A stretch of DNA of 64,000 nt from Biomphalaria glabrata (GCF_947242115.1 NC_074711.1:33037102-33101101), one strand, 5' to 3'; shown: positions 33,801 through 44,130, counted from the stretch's first letter. Notes: generated by a model not told the origin, from the sequence alone. Made by a program: numbers and translations.

Positions 33801-34009
33801 TCAAGCCATGAATATTAGCATTGTGACTTTACAGAAACCTAAGCCATAGTTTTTGTTTAAAAATTTAAGTTTTCTTGTTACCAGGAACAGAGATGACAGA
33901 GTTGTCTGAAAGATTGAATTATGACAGGGAAGTAATAAGAGTCTGGTTCTGCAACAAGAGACAAGCCCTGAAAAATACCATAAAAAAACTCAAGCAAGAT
34001 GGACAATGA
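18870..34009 (+). CDS. POU6F2-like: POU class 6 homeobox transcription factor (complete, 9 coding exons)
   Basis: Coding exons: 18870-18968, 27929-28130, 28487-28642, 29543-29686, 31074-31195, 31378-31606, 32279-32456, 33217-33437, 33885-34009. They sum to 1476 nt (491 residues plus stop) with consistent phases and GT/AG junctions. Residues 1-317 are low-complexity, rich in Ser, Thr, Gln and Ala, as in POU6 transactivation regions. The POU-specific domain spans about 330-405 (FKIRRLSLGLTQTQVGQAL, GPAYSQSAICRFEKLDITPK). The linker and homeodomain run about 406-482 (KKRKRRTSFTPQALELL; recognition helix WFCNKRQ at 471-477). Lys in WFCNKRQ is the POU6F2/pdm3 form rather than POU6F1's WFCNRRQ. POU6 proteins are nuclear DNA-binding factors of the nervous system. 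Exon 1 is joined on phase and a good donor only and is the least certain part. Confidence 0.93.
19825..19975. repeat. 24-bp minisatellite in POU6 intron 1
   Basis: About six copies of a 24-bp unit ('tatttgaatgtttgtatgtc' plus 'ctgt'); the later copies diverge. Because 24 is divisible by three it leaves an eight-residue repeating open frame on the minus strand, which is not a gene. Confidence 0.9.
20035..20190 (+). repeat. Old SINE copy
   Basis: 'acagttcagatccc' followed by 'tacccagtcttaatgagtat' and 'ttgttgagggaagtaaaggt' parallels the main SINE family, heavily diverged. Located in POU6 intron 1. Confidence 0.4.
20191..21230. other. POU6 intron 1 segment, nothing firm
   Basis: AT-rich with a C-run near 20939-20948. 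No repeat family or gene that I can support. Confidence 0.4.
21268..21320 (+). repeat. Short direct duplication
   Basis: 'acgactctgatttatctcgt' and 'acgactatgattcatctcgt' stand in tandem about 25 bp apart. The neighbourhood to about 21500 is GC-richer and may be part of an unclassified repeat. Confidence 0.5.
21563..22233. repeat. 63-bp minisatellite with hairpin in each unit
   Basis: About 10.6 copies of a 63-bp unit (the first copy about 8 bp shorter). Each unit contains GTTAACA-caatct-TGTTAAC, a 7-bp perfect stem with a 6-nt loop. Since 63 is a multiple of three, the minus strand stays open for 239 codons as a 21-residue repeat (ICCQEVQNALIYLPVNKIVL). I read that as a by-product: the array is in an intron, opposite to the host gene. 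Confidence 0.92.
22618..22999. repeat. 41-bp minisatellite
   Basis: About nine copies of a 41-bp unit ('gtgcattgcgtgaacagtag' then 'attttaaatggatgtatcat' and a final t). Sub-variants differ at GCGTG/GTGTG and ATGGATG/ATTGATG and are interspersed. Confidence 0.92.
23111..23145 (+). repeat. T22-G13 homopolymer junction
   Basis: A run of 22 T is followed directly by 13 G. Such a run is prone to sequencing-length error. Confidence 0.9.
23385..23655 (+). repeat. tRNA-derived SINE, best-preserved copy
   Basis: A-box region TGGCTGAGTTTTAAAGCGC (from 23401), B-box GGCTTGAATCC (23437-23447), then the shared body 'gagtccaccaactctaatgg', 'ttggtcgttgtgcttgccac' and 'acagaaacagatgac'. Located in POU6 intron 1 in the sense direction. 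Confidence 0.8.
23762..25288. repeat. 63-67-bp minisatellite derived from a LINE ORF end
   Basis: About 23 copies of 'catggagggccctgggctgc' ... 'tctccattctgatctattct' ... 'gtgctgtacgtctc', in two main unit lengths (about 67 and 63-65 bp). On the minus strand each unit codes WRRTAQNRSEWRDVLEQARV or a near variant. The same peptide continues without a break into the LINE ORF2 tail at 25289-25450, so the array arose by tandem amplification of that coding end. Confidence 0.92.
25289..25450 (-). mobile_element. LINE ORF2 C-terminal tail adjoining the minisatellite
   Basis: The minus strand reads GRPPRKNAEEH, then SIKWLDDVEADLQQLKVRAW leading into the repeat. 'W.DDVE.DL..L.V..WR..A.DR.EWR' is the usual closing segment of ORF2 in common animal LINEs whose 3' ends finish in GATGAT-like repeats; 'tcatcatcatcc' at 23735-23746 beyond the array fits that 3' end. 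The element is a 3' fragment expanded internally. Confidence 0.7.
25585..25800 (-). mobile_element. Degraded LINE fragment, same family as 4445-4740
   Basis: The word order follows 4445-4740 ('ttcttcgttctta', 'gtgcagtggtttccagatca', 'ctccatatag'-like, 'gggcaaatttcact') with many changes. It is an older copy of the same ORF2 end. Confidence 0.5.
26143..26343 (-). mobile_element. LINE-A 3' fragment
   Basis: Starts with 'tcttatcttataaaatacag' and runs through the terminal coding segment to 'ttgtcctagcatatgg', ending abruptly. A few substitutions against 41400-41620 make it slightly older than the 17665 copy. Confidence 0.85.
26344..27928. other. 3' part of POU6 intron 1
   Basis: No exon or clear repeat family. 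A GGGGA-rich run (26926-26945), a CA microsatellite (27244-27260) and a G-run (27343-27354) are seen. A short open frame at 26556-26828 has no recognisable features. Confidence 0.4.
29150..29240 (+). repeat. Possible LINE/SINE 3' tail
   Basis: 'accttatggataataaagat' followed by (TTA)n is a common 3' end of L2-like elements. The upstream part is too diverged to classify. Confidence 0.3.
30005..30190 (+). repeat. Old SINE copy in POU6 intron
   Basis: 'atatggtgacagagtggtag' (A-box-like), 'tctaaaattagagaaagtaa' and 'ggtctttgtactggtcacct' follow the order of the main SINE family at low identity. Confidence 0.4.
32191..32300 (+). promoter_or_regulatory. Duplicated 3' splice site before POU6 exon 7
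   Basis: The stretch 'tctgatgttaattttactca' with AG at 32210-32211 is repeated as 'tctgatgttatttttactca' with AG at 32277-32278, together with about 20 nt of exon-like sequence ('gatac..actgttg', 'caaca'). The downstream acceptor keeps the frame. Using the upstream one would add 67 nt and reach TGA after four codons, before the POU domain. Confidence 0.75.
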
Positions 34010-37000
34010 CAATTACTGAGCACCTGAGGGTGGGAAGGGTCTTAGCTACAATTGTTTGTTGCAATAAATGTGTACAAAAGGGGTAATGTTTTCATTTTGA
34101 TTGAGTGAGTGCTTTATTAATAAACATGTGTCCATTGGCTACCTCTGTCCATGAAAAAAAAAGAATATTAAAAATTTTAATGTAAGATGTCTTACAAACA
34201 GTATTGACATCTCTATTGGAGTAGAGGGTTTGATTGTCCCATCTATTGCTTTGTTTTTAGTGTACCCTTGTAGACCAAACCACTGCCATTGATGGGAGCC
34301 ATGTAAAAGACTTACTGAGAATATGTGAGAAAGAAATATGAGGAGTGGGGAGGTGGCAGCTTATGGAGCACCTAGTCACTGTATGACTGATTCAGTTGTC
34401 TTATGATATATGGTGCCGGGATGATACTAGTGCAATTTTAAATGAGTTGGTTTTGGAACATGTCCATACTGTGTAAATGAATAAATTTAAATGCACAAAG
34501 ATCAAAAGCTTGTGATCAACAGGTTTTTTAAATGTTATTTTGTTGTTTTGAAAATTAAACTCTGCAATAAGTAAAAAACAGAAAGTTATACTTATGTAAA
34601 TAGTAAGCAATATTTTTTTTTTTAGTTTTCTTAGATTGAAAAGCATTGCTTCATTATGTATAATTTAAGTCCTTAGAACAACTGTTTAAAAAAAAATTGG
34701 TCTATCCAATAAAATAAGCTAACAGTAATGATAGCATGGGAAGAATGATCAACTAAAATGTGTGGCTGCTTTTTTTCCCCCCTGAATTGATGTTATTTTT
34801 GTAGAGCTTAACTGTAGCTTTTTGTAGATCCACATTCTTTTAAACACAGACCTCAACTTTTGTTTGATCTGTGCTTTGAAAAATGTAATTGATATTAATT
34901 TACATACCTAAATTAATGGCATTTTTGTTTTAAAGCAAACTAATTTTTTTTTCTGTACTTTGTCTTGTCATTAATAGGTTATTTATTTTATGAAAAAAAT
35001 AAAGCCACACTCGATCTTTGCACATATATAAAAATAGGTTTAAAAGAACATTCTTTTGTTAGATGTTCCTTCAGAAATGAAGTTTTTTTTACTCATGCAG
35101 GAGTTGTTTGTACTGAGTATTTGAAACCATTGACAGTCCGAAGCCTAGACCATACAACCAGATTAGATATGGATTGGAACCAAAAAAAATTTTTTTTTTC
35201 TTGTAATAATTTATGAATACTTTTTGTAATTTAAGCTTACATTTTTCAGACTAATTTTTTGTTTTTTAGATTTGAAGTGCTACATGCAAAATTTTTAACT
35301 TCTTTTGACTGCTGTCATATCAACAACACTGACATAATTCTGAGAAAGTCTTCCAGTCTTTACAGGGGAAATTACTTAAACACCAATTATCATTGTTTTT
35401 GTTTTATAACGACTAGGCTTATGGAATATGTTTCTTTTTTCTGTGTTAGTTTATGAACTAACTAAATTAAAAAAGAATCTAGCACAATTTTGTTTCACTC
35501 TTATACCATTAATATTAATTGATACAAATGTTGACAATAACCTTTGTTAACAACTTTTAGCCTTTTCATTGGATTTTTTTAAAATGTGTTCCTTATAGGC
35601 ACATATAAATGTCAAGTCAAGTGTTTAGCATAGGAAATATAAAAAAAACAATTCTCTGTATATGAAAGGAAGTATTTGAATTGAAATCCTTATGTCACTT
35701 TCTAGTGGGCTGTCAGTGTTCAGAAAATCTTGGTGATTTTGTGTTCTTTGATTGTTAATTTATTTTATGACATTTTTGCGTCCATGTTTTCTCCCTTGTT
35801 TTGATATATTCTTGTGAATTTGTATAAAATGTAAATAACTGTACATTATGTAATGTAAATAAGAAAGTATGCATTTGTGTTGACCTGTTGTACATTTTAT
35901 ACATAATTTATTGAATGAAAGAAGTCAAAGTGAGATACACTATACACTTAATGCATGCTTTATTTGTTTGCATTGCTAGAGAATTTATTTAGTTGTAGAT
36001 AACCATTTTGTTTTGGCTTTTTTAAATTGGAGGAATTCAGTCAATCTTTCTTTTTTTTTTGTCCTTTAACTAAAAAATGTTTACATCAAAGTTGGGTTTG
36101 TTACTAGATTTCCTGAATTCAAAATGGGCAAATTAAAAAAAAAATTATAAGACAATAAAATTATTTTTTACAATACAAGTATATAAAATTACTTTTTGAA
36201 ATCTGATTTTTTCTAAAAATTTGTTTTTTAAATGTTTCTACCATGATGATTAGATTATATTTATGTTGGAACATTGTGAATTGATAGAAAACAGTGCTAT
36301 CAGAAGTAAATATAAAAAAAATTTAAACTTACTATTTTGTCCTTTATGGACTAAAAGGGTAAAATGACACGTTCACATTGTTTTGTCAGCATAGTGAATG
36401 CACTTTCAGTGTGACAAAACAGATGAACAGGAATTAATTTTTTCCATTACCAATACACAAAAAAAAAACAAGTTCTTTTTATGTAATTGTTGATTGGTAT
36501 TTTTTATGTTAGTATATAATTAAATCACTTGTCAACAAAAAAAAAATGCTTCAATACACCAGCATTAACTTTTGCATTTGAGTTTATAAAAATAGATCTG
36601 TTAATTACTTTTTTGTAAACACCATCTTAAAACTCTTTTTATTAAGAAGAATAATTCTGAAACGCTTGGTCTTTACTCTTGGCAACCCATTCAATTGAAG
36701 CTGGGACCAATTTTTGTTTATTTATTTTTGCAACTGCTCATATTTTGTATTTTTTTTTAATGTCCAGGTCTTGAAACTGCTTAAATCTTTTTTAATTTAT
36801 GCATTTATGTATGTTTTCTTATGATCAGGTAAAAATGTGTGCCTGAAATTGTGATACTGTATTCATTACTTAATGAAAAATGAAGTGTTTAAGTCTGTGT
36901 CTGGAGAGAATCTCAAAAGCCAATGTATTCAGAAACTTGTTCGTCATGCTGTCCTTTACAATCAGTTGAATTGCATTGCTTCAACTTTCCTTAAATGTAT

Positions 37001-37090
37001 ATAAGAAATGTGATATCCCAAGGCAGTTACACGATGTAATCATTTTGAAATGTGGTCAAAAAGGCACAATAAAACTGTTTCTTCTATAAC
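34010..37090 (+). other. POU6 3' UTR with alternative poly(A) signals
   Basis: AATAAA hexamers occur at 34063-34068 and 34480-34485 (proximal) and 37068-37073 (distal). No exon of another gene is seen between, so a UTR of up to about 3.1 kb is inferred. Open frames here are short and AT-driven. Confidence 0.6.
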
Positions 37091-37602
37091 AAAGAGTAGA
37101 AATGTTCTTGTTAAATATTTTGATAAAAACTTACAGTACAAGACTTTTTATTCATGTATAAAATGAAAAATTTCATTTTACATTTATGAAGAAATCTAGA
37201 ATACAGTATTATGTCTGATTCTAAGTCAATATCTTAACTTATGATAATATAGTAACAACACATTCTGTAAAGTGATCATATATTTCATCAGAAAGGTTCA
37301 CCTATTGTAACTTTGAAAGTATCTATAGAATTGACACTGTGACATAGAAAACATATTGAAGCTTATCTATAGGAATTCATTTTTTGGTATCAGACATAGA
37401 CATAGTGGCTCATGATAATTCTCAGGTGCTAAGCTTTTATGACACTATGCTTTTGTTATTGTATAGTGACTGATTGAGTGCACTTTATTGTTATTTCCAT
37501 GATGCATCACATTATACATTTGTAAGTATTTGAACAAAAAAAAAAATGGTGAAAAACTCAATTAAATTGACAATCTGAAAATTAAAAGTTTTTGTATGTG
37601 TG

Positions 37603-37608
37603 TTTATT
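37603..37608 (-). terminator. Poly(A) signal of DDX28
   Basis: TTTATT on the plus strand (AATAAA on the minus) lies about 53 bp past the DDX28 stop, facing the distal POU6 signal about 530 bp away. Confidence 0.55.
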
Positions 37609-37660
37609 TTAATAGTGTTGTTGAAAATAGTTGAAACAATAAAAATAAAAAAAAAAAGCA

Positions 37661-39277
37661 CTAAATAATATTTAGCTCAAAAACATCATTTTTGGCAGTG
37701 TCTAATTCACTCAGCTTCATTTTGATATTAGCATTGACATCTTGAAGTTTTCTCATTTTCCGAGCAGCTATCTCAATCTTCCAGACTAATTCCACATCCC
37801 ATTTGTGTGTGACAAATGATGTGACCTGTCCTTCTGTTGAGCCCACACGACCAACCCGCCCCACGCGATGAATATAATCTGATATAAATGTAGGGAAATC
37901 ATAATTGATTACATGTTGGACATTAACAGTATCCAGACCTCGTGATGCAATGTCAGTTGCCACAAGTACATTTAAAAAGCCATCTTTGAATTTGCGGAAC
38001 ACTCCGATCCTTTCTTTTGATGACATTTCACCATTTAGTTTTAAACAGCTGATGCCATTGTCATTTAACATTTTATCCAAGTAGTAACAAGTCTTATTGT
38101 TATTTACAAAAATTAATGTAGGTTCATTCTTATCTATGTTACTTTTAACTATCTCAACCAGTTTTTGTCCTTTACTTTGTGTGTTGATGCGCATAAATTT
38201 CTGTTTAACATGAGGCTGTAGCCTATGGAGGCCTTGGGTGGATATTTTAGCAACAGCGTCCAGAGGCATAAGATCCCCTAATATTGTTTCTACACCATCA
38301 GGCATTGTGGCACTGACTAAAACAATCTGCGTACCCCCAAGTAGTCCGTTATTGTCCTCATTTTCTACTACCTGAACATGGAACATCTGAAGAATTTTCT
38401 GAATGTCTGAAATGAATGAATCGTCAAACAAAGTATCAGATTCATCAATGATCATATGCTGTAAGTTAAGACAGCTAATTTGTTTTGATTTCAGCTGCTT
38501 CATCAAAGAACCTGGTGTACTGATCAGCATGTCCATTGGAGTTTGGTTGTGTTTTCTGCTGTTCCCCAGTAAAAAAGGATCAAAGTCTGCATATGGCTTT
38601 AAAGATTCCGCAACAGACATGACTTGTTCAGTCAACTCTCTGCTTGGAGTTATAATGACAGTATTTGGATTGTTCAAGTTGTTGTATCTTGACTCATCAC
38701 CCTCATTTGATTTGAAATAGAGCTTTTGCCTAATAATCCACTCTATAGCAGGGAGAAGGTAGGCCAAAGTCTTTCCTGAACCAGTTTCAGCAGTGCAAAT
38801 AGCATTGCTTCCTCTTAATAATCTAGGAATTGCATACTGCTGAATTTCTGTTGGAGAGGTAATACCCAACTGTCTGAGGCCCTCGCATAATTTCTCATTA
38901 ATACCAAGTTCCTGAAATGAACAGCTAGCTTCAGAAATACTAGGGTTGTTTGAATAGGGCAATATGGTGAAGTAATCATCAAGCCTCTTGTTTGTTTTCC
39001 AGCCACAGCTAACTAGTTTATGGGTATCAAATTCATTAAAAGCTTCCCCTTGGTAAAAGTTGTATTGCCGACGCTTGCAGGAAATAATAAGAGGCCCTCG
39101 TCTCTTCTTCTGTTGATTTAATAAAAAACTTTCCTTCAGTTTTTTGTCTCTTGCATATTGGATCTTTTTTTGAATTTTTAGAGGGCAGGTTATTCTGGGT
39201 AGATCTTGAAAGGCTTCAGTATGCACATAAATACATGAATTAACAAACCATCTCATGGATGAGCTCCTCAACAACAT
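37661..39277 (-). CDS. DDX28: DDX28-type mitochondrial DEAD-box RNA helicase
   Basis: A single coding exon of 538 residues. Motifs in order: Q-motif region FQELGI...PTEIQQ (121-147), I AETGSGKT (163-170), Ia PSRELTEQ (211-218), II DESD (278-281), III SAT (322-324), V ATDIASRGLD (440-449), VI HRVGRVGR (470-477). The end SFVTHKWDVELVWKIEIAAR (487-506) closely matches vertebrate DDX28. DDX28 works in mitochondrial RNA granules on large mitoribosomal subunit assembly. The N-terminus MLLRSSSMRWFVNS is Arg/Ser-rich without early acids, fitting an import signal. Position 39277 is chosen because a strong acceptor (TTTCTCTTAG, ending 39291) lies just upstream, making an upstream in-frame ATG intronic. 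Motif II is DESD, not DEAD, so Ala is replaced by Ser. Confidence 0.95.
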   Translation of the reverse strand: MLLRSSSMRWFVNSCIYVHTEAFQDLPRITCPLKIQKKIQYARDKKLKESFLLNQQKKRRGPLIISCKRRQYNFYQGEAFNEFDTHKLVSCGWKTNKRLDDYFTILPYSNNPSISEASCSFQELGINEKLCEGLRQLGITSPTEIQQYAIPRLLRGSNAICTAETGSGKTLAYLLPAIEWIIRQKLYFKSNEGDESRYNNLNNPNTVIITPSRELTEQVMSVAESLKPYADFDPFLLGNSRKHNQTPMDMLISTPGSLMKQLKSKQISCLNLQHMIIDESDTLFDDSFISDIQKILQMFHVQVVENEDNNGLLGGTQIVLVSATMPDGVETILGDLMPLDAVAKISTQGLHRLQPHVKQKFMRINTQSKGQKLVEIVKSNIDKNEPTLIFVNNNKTCYYLDKMLNDNGISCLKLNGEMSSKERIGVFRKFKDGFLNVLVATDIASRGLDTVNVQHVINYDFPTFISDYIHRVGRVGRVGSTEGQVTSFVTHKWDVELVWKIEIAARKMRKLQDVNANIKMKLSELDTAKNDVFELNII

Positions 39278-39592
39278 AGATCTTGTTAAGCTAAGAGAAA
39301 CAAAAAAAAACCTGTAGTTAACATATTTCAATTATTTTATCCAATTCTTTATCTACAAAGACTCATATTCTGTTTATACCCTGTTGGTGTTATTCCTGTA
39401 CTTATTTAAAGTATTAGCTTATGCATAGTTTAAGAGTTTTTATGCATAGTTTAAGAGTTTAAGTCAGTTTTTAGAGTTTTGAGTTTAAATCCCAAATATA
39501 GGCTGTGATTTACATTTATGGTTTTGGAACATCTGAGAGGCAAAGACATTTTAATTGGTTATCTCACATTTATTTAAAAAAAACCCACATTA

Positions 39593-39840
39593 GTTGGTTG
39601 CCATAATGGGTACAACACTTCTATGGGGTCCTGGGTTCAATTCCTGATGCAGTTTGGGATTTTTTATTTCAGGATCTTATAAGGTGCCTCTGAGTCCACC
39701 CAGCTCTAATGTTAGTTGTGGAAAAGTAAAGGCGGTTGGTCATTGTGCTTGCAACATGACACCCTCATTAACCATGGGCCACAGAAACATCGCACAAATC
39801 ACAAGGTTTGAAAGGGGGAACTTTACTTTTATTTACTTTA
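39593..39840 (+). repeat. tRNA-derived SINE in DDX28 5' intron
   Basis: B-box GGTTCAATTCC (39634-39644), then 'gagtccacccagctctaatg', 'aaagtaaaggcggttggtca', 'ttgtgcttgcaacatgacac' and 'cacagaaac', matching the 23385 copy closely. Confidence 0.8.
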
Positions 39841-40190
39841 CTTCACTTTACTTCTAAAAGCAGATTATGATTTGAATTATAAATTTATGATCAATGACAA
39901 TATTAAGGCCACATAAGTGAGCATAGCCTTAGCTCTAAAAAAAAACAAAAAAAACTTCCTAATAAATATTAAATAATTTAAAATAAATACAAATTAAAAG
40001 AAACAAAAATAAATTAATTTTTACTAGACATTTAAATTTTTTTTTTAATTTTCTTTTATATAAAATTAATATGGAAAACCAAAAGATATAAATTGAAAAG
40101 CTTTAAAAATTGTTTTTATAAAACTAGATCTAATGCCTCTAGAAAAATAAAATTTGCAAGTACTTAGAAAAAATATTTAAAATTACTTAC

Positions 40191-40300
40191 TTTTCCATTT
40201 TCAATGACAGAATGTTTTATTACTTGATTTTATAAAATCATTTGTTGGAGCAATCAGTTGGATCTGATTAGAACACAAAACACTAAAACAAATTAAGAAA
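40191..40300 (-). other. Candidate 5' UTR exon of DDX28
   Basis: On the minus strand GGAAAA|GTAAGT ends a possible non-coding exon at 40191. It would splice to the acceptor at 39291 and remove a 900-bp intron that contains a SINE. The upstream limit is a guess. Confidence 0.4.
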
Positions 40301-40601
40301 TAAATTAGTATAGTAGGCTTTGTTTTTTTAAATATTTATATATATTATCTATGTCTATATATATTATATATTTATACAATATCTGTCTTTAAGTTTTTTC
40401 CTTGCATTTTCAATTTTTATGTGATTGTAAAAAAAAAGAAAATTTAATAATAAATTCTAATTTTTAAAAAAAATAATAGGGATCTATTACAGAACACATA
40501 CATCTATTATATTTCACTCTAAATAGATATATATACTTGGTATATATATTAATTATAATAGATATAGAAATCTAGATCTATATTTAAAATATAGATATAA
40601 T

Positions 40602-40633
<32 letters not shown>

Positions 40634-40779
40634 ATTTCTAACCCTTGTAACAATATGCTACATCTAGTTTAAAAATCTAGAACTAGAAGCATCCATAAAA
40701 CTTTCCATTTTATTTAATTAAATGCTGACAATGGCCCAAAGATATGAGATCTAGTCTAGTCTTGAAATAGAACTAGATA

Positions 40780-41290
40780 TAGTTTTTAATAGGTCTATAA
40801 TAATCTATAAAATCTCTCTATATATATATCTCTATATATATGTAGATAGAGCTTTAATAGAATTGAGATAGATTATAAAATTATAAATTATAGATATGTA
40901 ATTGTAGATCATACTTTGACTTGGGCCGTTAGGGACTGAGTCTAAGTAATTAACTTAATCGAATACTTAGATGATCTTTATTCTAATTAGTAATTATCTA
41001 ATTCTAATTCAGTAATTGATATTGATGATCTATGCAATTCACTTTTAATATTCATTTTATATTGATTGTGACTATTGAGTACTATTTTGAGTCAATTGAG
41101 TCTATTCTTCTTATTTATTAGTTTAGTCAGTAGACGTTTAGAATTTAAATTCTAGATTCTAGATCTATGTCTAGAATAGTCTAGAGTCTAGATCTATGAT
41201 CTAGCTACTACTAGATCTAGATACATTCTAGACTAATCTAGATCTGTAATCTAGATCTAGTACATTTAATTTTAATATCATTTTAAATTT
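40780..41290. repeat. TATA and TAGATC low-complexity tract
   Basis: Runs of TATATA and TAGATC words between DDX28 and CACUL1 with no coding signal. Similar TA-rich sequence extends upstream to about 40320. Confidence 0.7.
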
Positions 41291-41399
41291 AAATAAAATT
41301 AATCATTTTAATGATTAAATTAATGATTTAATTATTTAAATTTAAGAATAGATTTAGACGATTAGTACTTTATAATTATAATATAATACATTAACAGTA

Positions 41400-42326
41400 G
41401 TATCTTATCTTATCTTATATAATACAGACGTTACTTCAAAAAAGAAGATGATTACGTCCTACGCGTCATGCATTTAGTCATGCATATTAACCAATGACTT
41501 AAATTCTGCCAAGTCACTGGTTTTCCTGGCTAGCTCAGGCAACCCATTCCATGCTCTAATAGCACTAGGGAAGAAGGAGTATTTGTACAAATTTGTCCTA
41601 GCATATGGGACGAGGAATGTGCCTTTATCTTTGTGTCTTTCAGAGTATTTTATTAAATTTTGTTTTTGTATTTGAAGATTATGGTTCAGTGTTTTATGTA
41701 TTATCGCTACTTTACTTTTGAGCCTTCTGTCCTGAAGGCTTTCCAAATTTAGTGATTTTACTAAAGGTGTTACTCTAGTCAAATGTGAATATTCGTTTGT
41801 TATGAATCGCACTGCTCTATTTTGTGTCTGTTCTAGTTTCTTAATGTTTTCTTGAGTTGAGGGGTCCCAAACAGAGGATGCATATTCTATTATTGGCCTA
41901 ACCAAGGTTAAATAACATTTTAGTTTTATGTTCTTATTTGATTTATAGAAATTTCTTTTAATAAATCCTAATGCTTTGTTTGATTTTTTTGTAGTTTCAT
42001 CAATATGTGGATTCCATGACAGTTTTTCATTTATTATAACACCTAGGTATTTTGCGTTTTTAGTCTGTGTTACTGGTTTGCCATGAATAAGATAAGTGGA
42101 ATTAATTTGTTTTAGTTTTTTTGTTACTCTTAACAACTGACATTTTTCTGGGTGGAAAGACATGCTCCAATTTGATTCCCATTTCTGTAATTCATCTAAT
42201 TCTCTTTGTAAAATATCTGTGTCTTGTGTTGTTTTTATTGTTCTATATATTATGCAATCGTCTGCAAATAATCTGACTTTTGTTCCTGAAGTAATGCAAT
42301 TTGGTAAATCATTTATGTAAATTAAA
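41400..42326 (-). mobile_element. LINE-A, 5'-truncated CR1/L2-type retrotransposon
   Basis: On the minus strand the open frame runs from LIYINDLPNC through the RT catalytic box LFADDCIIYR to the ORF2 end ...EFKSLVNMHD (stop near 41474), followed by about 50 bp of 3' UTR and a TAAGATAAGATA tail. It is nearly identical to the matching part of 56685-59115 and its frame is unbroken. Homology stops at about 42326. The 75 codons further upstream in the same frame (to 42553) come from flanking TAGATC-type DNA and do not belong to the element. Confidence 0.9.
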
Positions 42327-42400
42327 TTACTAGTAGAGACTAGAGACACTAGAGATCTAGAATCTAGTAGATCTACTAGAATATAGAGGAGTCTCTTATA

Positions 42401-42781
42401 GTTTGAACACCCCATCGAATTCTCCTTTCTAAACGGGTCGCTTTTTTTTGTTAATAATTCATTTGTTTTTATGTTTGGAGCTAAAATTGACGATTCGGGA
42501 CTGCGCATGTCCAATTTTAGATAAGTTCTGGTAATTTTGTTCCGTTTTTCCAAAGCAGATGGCAGTTATTTAGATTCTCGGTAACCATGTATGTTAAGCT
42601 GTTGTTTTAACCTCCCCAGGCAATTCATACCCATATAAGGGATGAAGGCTATATCATGAGCCTGTTTGATCCTAGGCTGATGGGCATATCAAAATAAGCT
42701 TCCAAACATCTTTAGAAAGACATTCCAATCACATTTATACCGTTAGCTGTTAAATAAAATTTAAAAAGGGGGTGTCCAAAC
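42401..42781. mobile_element. Possible short inverted-repeat element (MITE-like)
   Basis: GTTTGAACACCCC (42401-42413) is matched by GGGGTGTCCAAAC (42769-42781), an inverted repeat with one mismatch, enclosing about 355 bp without coding potential. No convincing target-site duplication is visible. Confidence 0.3.
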
Positions 42782-42789
42782 AAATAATA

Positions 42790-43336
42790 ATGAATTCAGC
42801 TCATTCTCCTTTTTGAACACAGCAAAATCGTATTAAGAAATATTATTGGGATTAATAAATCTATGATTTTTTCAATGAATAAACATGACCTAGATAGAGA
42901 TATCTAGAATATATAACTTATGAATGAAAGAAAAAGTGTGGGCTGCTAATTTGAAGCCAGAGACCATGCCCACTGCATGTGATCACGCAAGATAAGCTGG
43001 CGGTAAGGAGAGGTATACACTTAGCGAGTAGTGTCACAAACTATCCAACAGGCAGTGGAGGGAAGGGGGAGAGAGTCATGAAAAGAATTATAAGCATCTA
43101 TGGGAGGGAGGGGATGTTAAGGTGTCACAAAACAAACATCCAAATTATGAAAACAAGAAGAGGGTCCTTGGATGGGAGTTAAAAGAAAGACAGAGAGAAA
43201 ATACAAGTAGCCTAGTAGAAAATATCATGTTTATTAAATTAAAATAATTAATTTATAGCTCTATAATCTATATAAATCTATTTCTGTCTGTTTCTACACA
43301 TAGATTATATAGGTATTTAAATAAATAAACTATACA

Positions 43337-43338
<2 letters not shown>
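42790..43338. other. Intergenic, nothing recognised
   Basis: Sequence between the possible MITE and the TA microsatellite. A short open frame (42979-43182) is not recognisable. Confidence 0.4.

Positions 43339-43339
<1 letters not shown>

Positions 43340-43411
<72 letters not shown>
43340..43411. repeat. (TA)36 microsatellite
   Basis: About 72 bp of pure alternating AT, followed by a short AGAG run. Confidence 0.95.
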
Positions 43412-43414
<3 letters not shown>

Positions 43415-43799
43415 AGAGAAAGAGAGAGAGTATATGAGGAAATAGACTATAAATACATATTGCAAAATTGAATCTACTTCTTTTACTACAATCTAAATAA
43501 TTTTTAAGTATAATTTATTAGCAATTACATAGTGGTGTTCAACACCGGTGCTCACTGTTCAACTAAAGGAGAAAGCCCAAAAACTGCGTTCAAAATAGGA
43601 GCATGAAGTGACCTAATTTATTTTAAAATAAAATCTTGACTATGGGTGGTAATACAAAGGAACACAGCTATTTTTAAAGTTTAGTTGCAGAATAAGAATC
43701 TGCTTTCAGTTTTTTTGTAAGTTAAACCTTCACCAAATAAAAAAATAAAATAAAAAATTGACCTAGTTCCCGAAAGTCGGTGTTCAATTATAAGAATCT

Positions 43800-44130
43800 A
43801 CCATAGTCAATATAGAATCTAGATCTAGATACATCTAGAATCTAGTTAAAGTTAAACTTAAAGTTAAAAGTAGTACAAGTAGATCTACATGATACATCTA
43901 GATCTATGTCTAAGTCTAAGTCTCTAACTCTAAGTTTACTAAAAATTAACTTCAATTTTATTTTTAAGAACTCGATCTAGACTAGATAATTACCCTAGAT
44001 CTAAATTAGATTCTATTCTAATTTGAATCAAGATATATAGAAACTATACTGACTCTAGATCTCTAGTTCTAGAATCGAGTAGAGTTCTAGACTCTACACT
44101 AGATTTGATCTTGATCTATTTACAATTCAT
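43800..44130. repeat. TAGATC low-complexity tract upstream of CACUL1
   Basis: Degenerate CTAGATCTAGA/AAGTTAAAGT words leading up to the presumed CACUL1 promoter. Confidence 0.7.

Noticed and set aside
34401-35456. Short open frames downstream of the POU6 stop
   Set aside because: AT-rich 3' UTR with no homology, and no splice or start context.
38403-38720. A 105-codon plus-strand frame inside DDX28
   Set aside because: Shadow of the DDX28 coding strand with no independent signal.
39278-39331. Start of DDX28 at the upstream ATG (39331)
   Set aside because: The extra 18 residues cover a polypyrimidine tract and an AG acceptor; the next ATG at 39277 gives a sensible import signal.
42327-42553. 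The N-terminal 75 codons joined to the LINE-A frame at 41474 as part of one protein
   Set aside because: Homology with the longer LINE copy ends at about 42326; upstream is TAGATC-type flank that happens to stay open.
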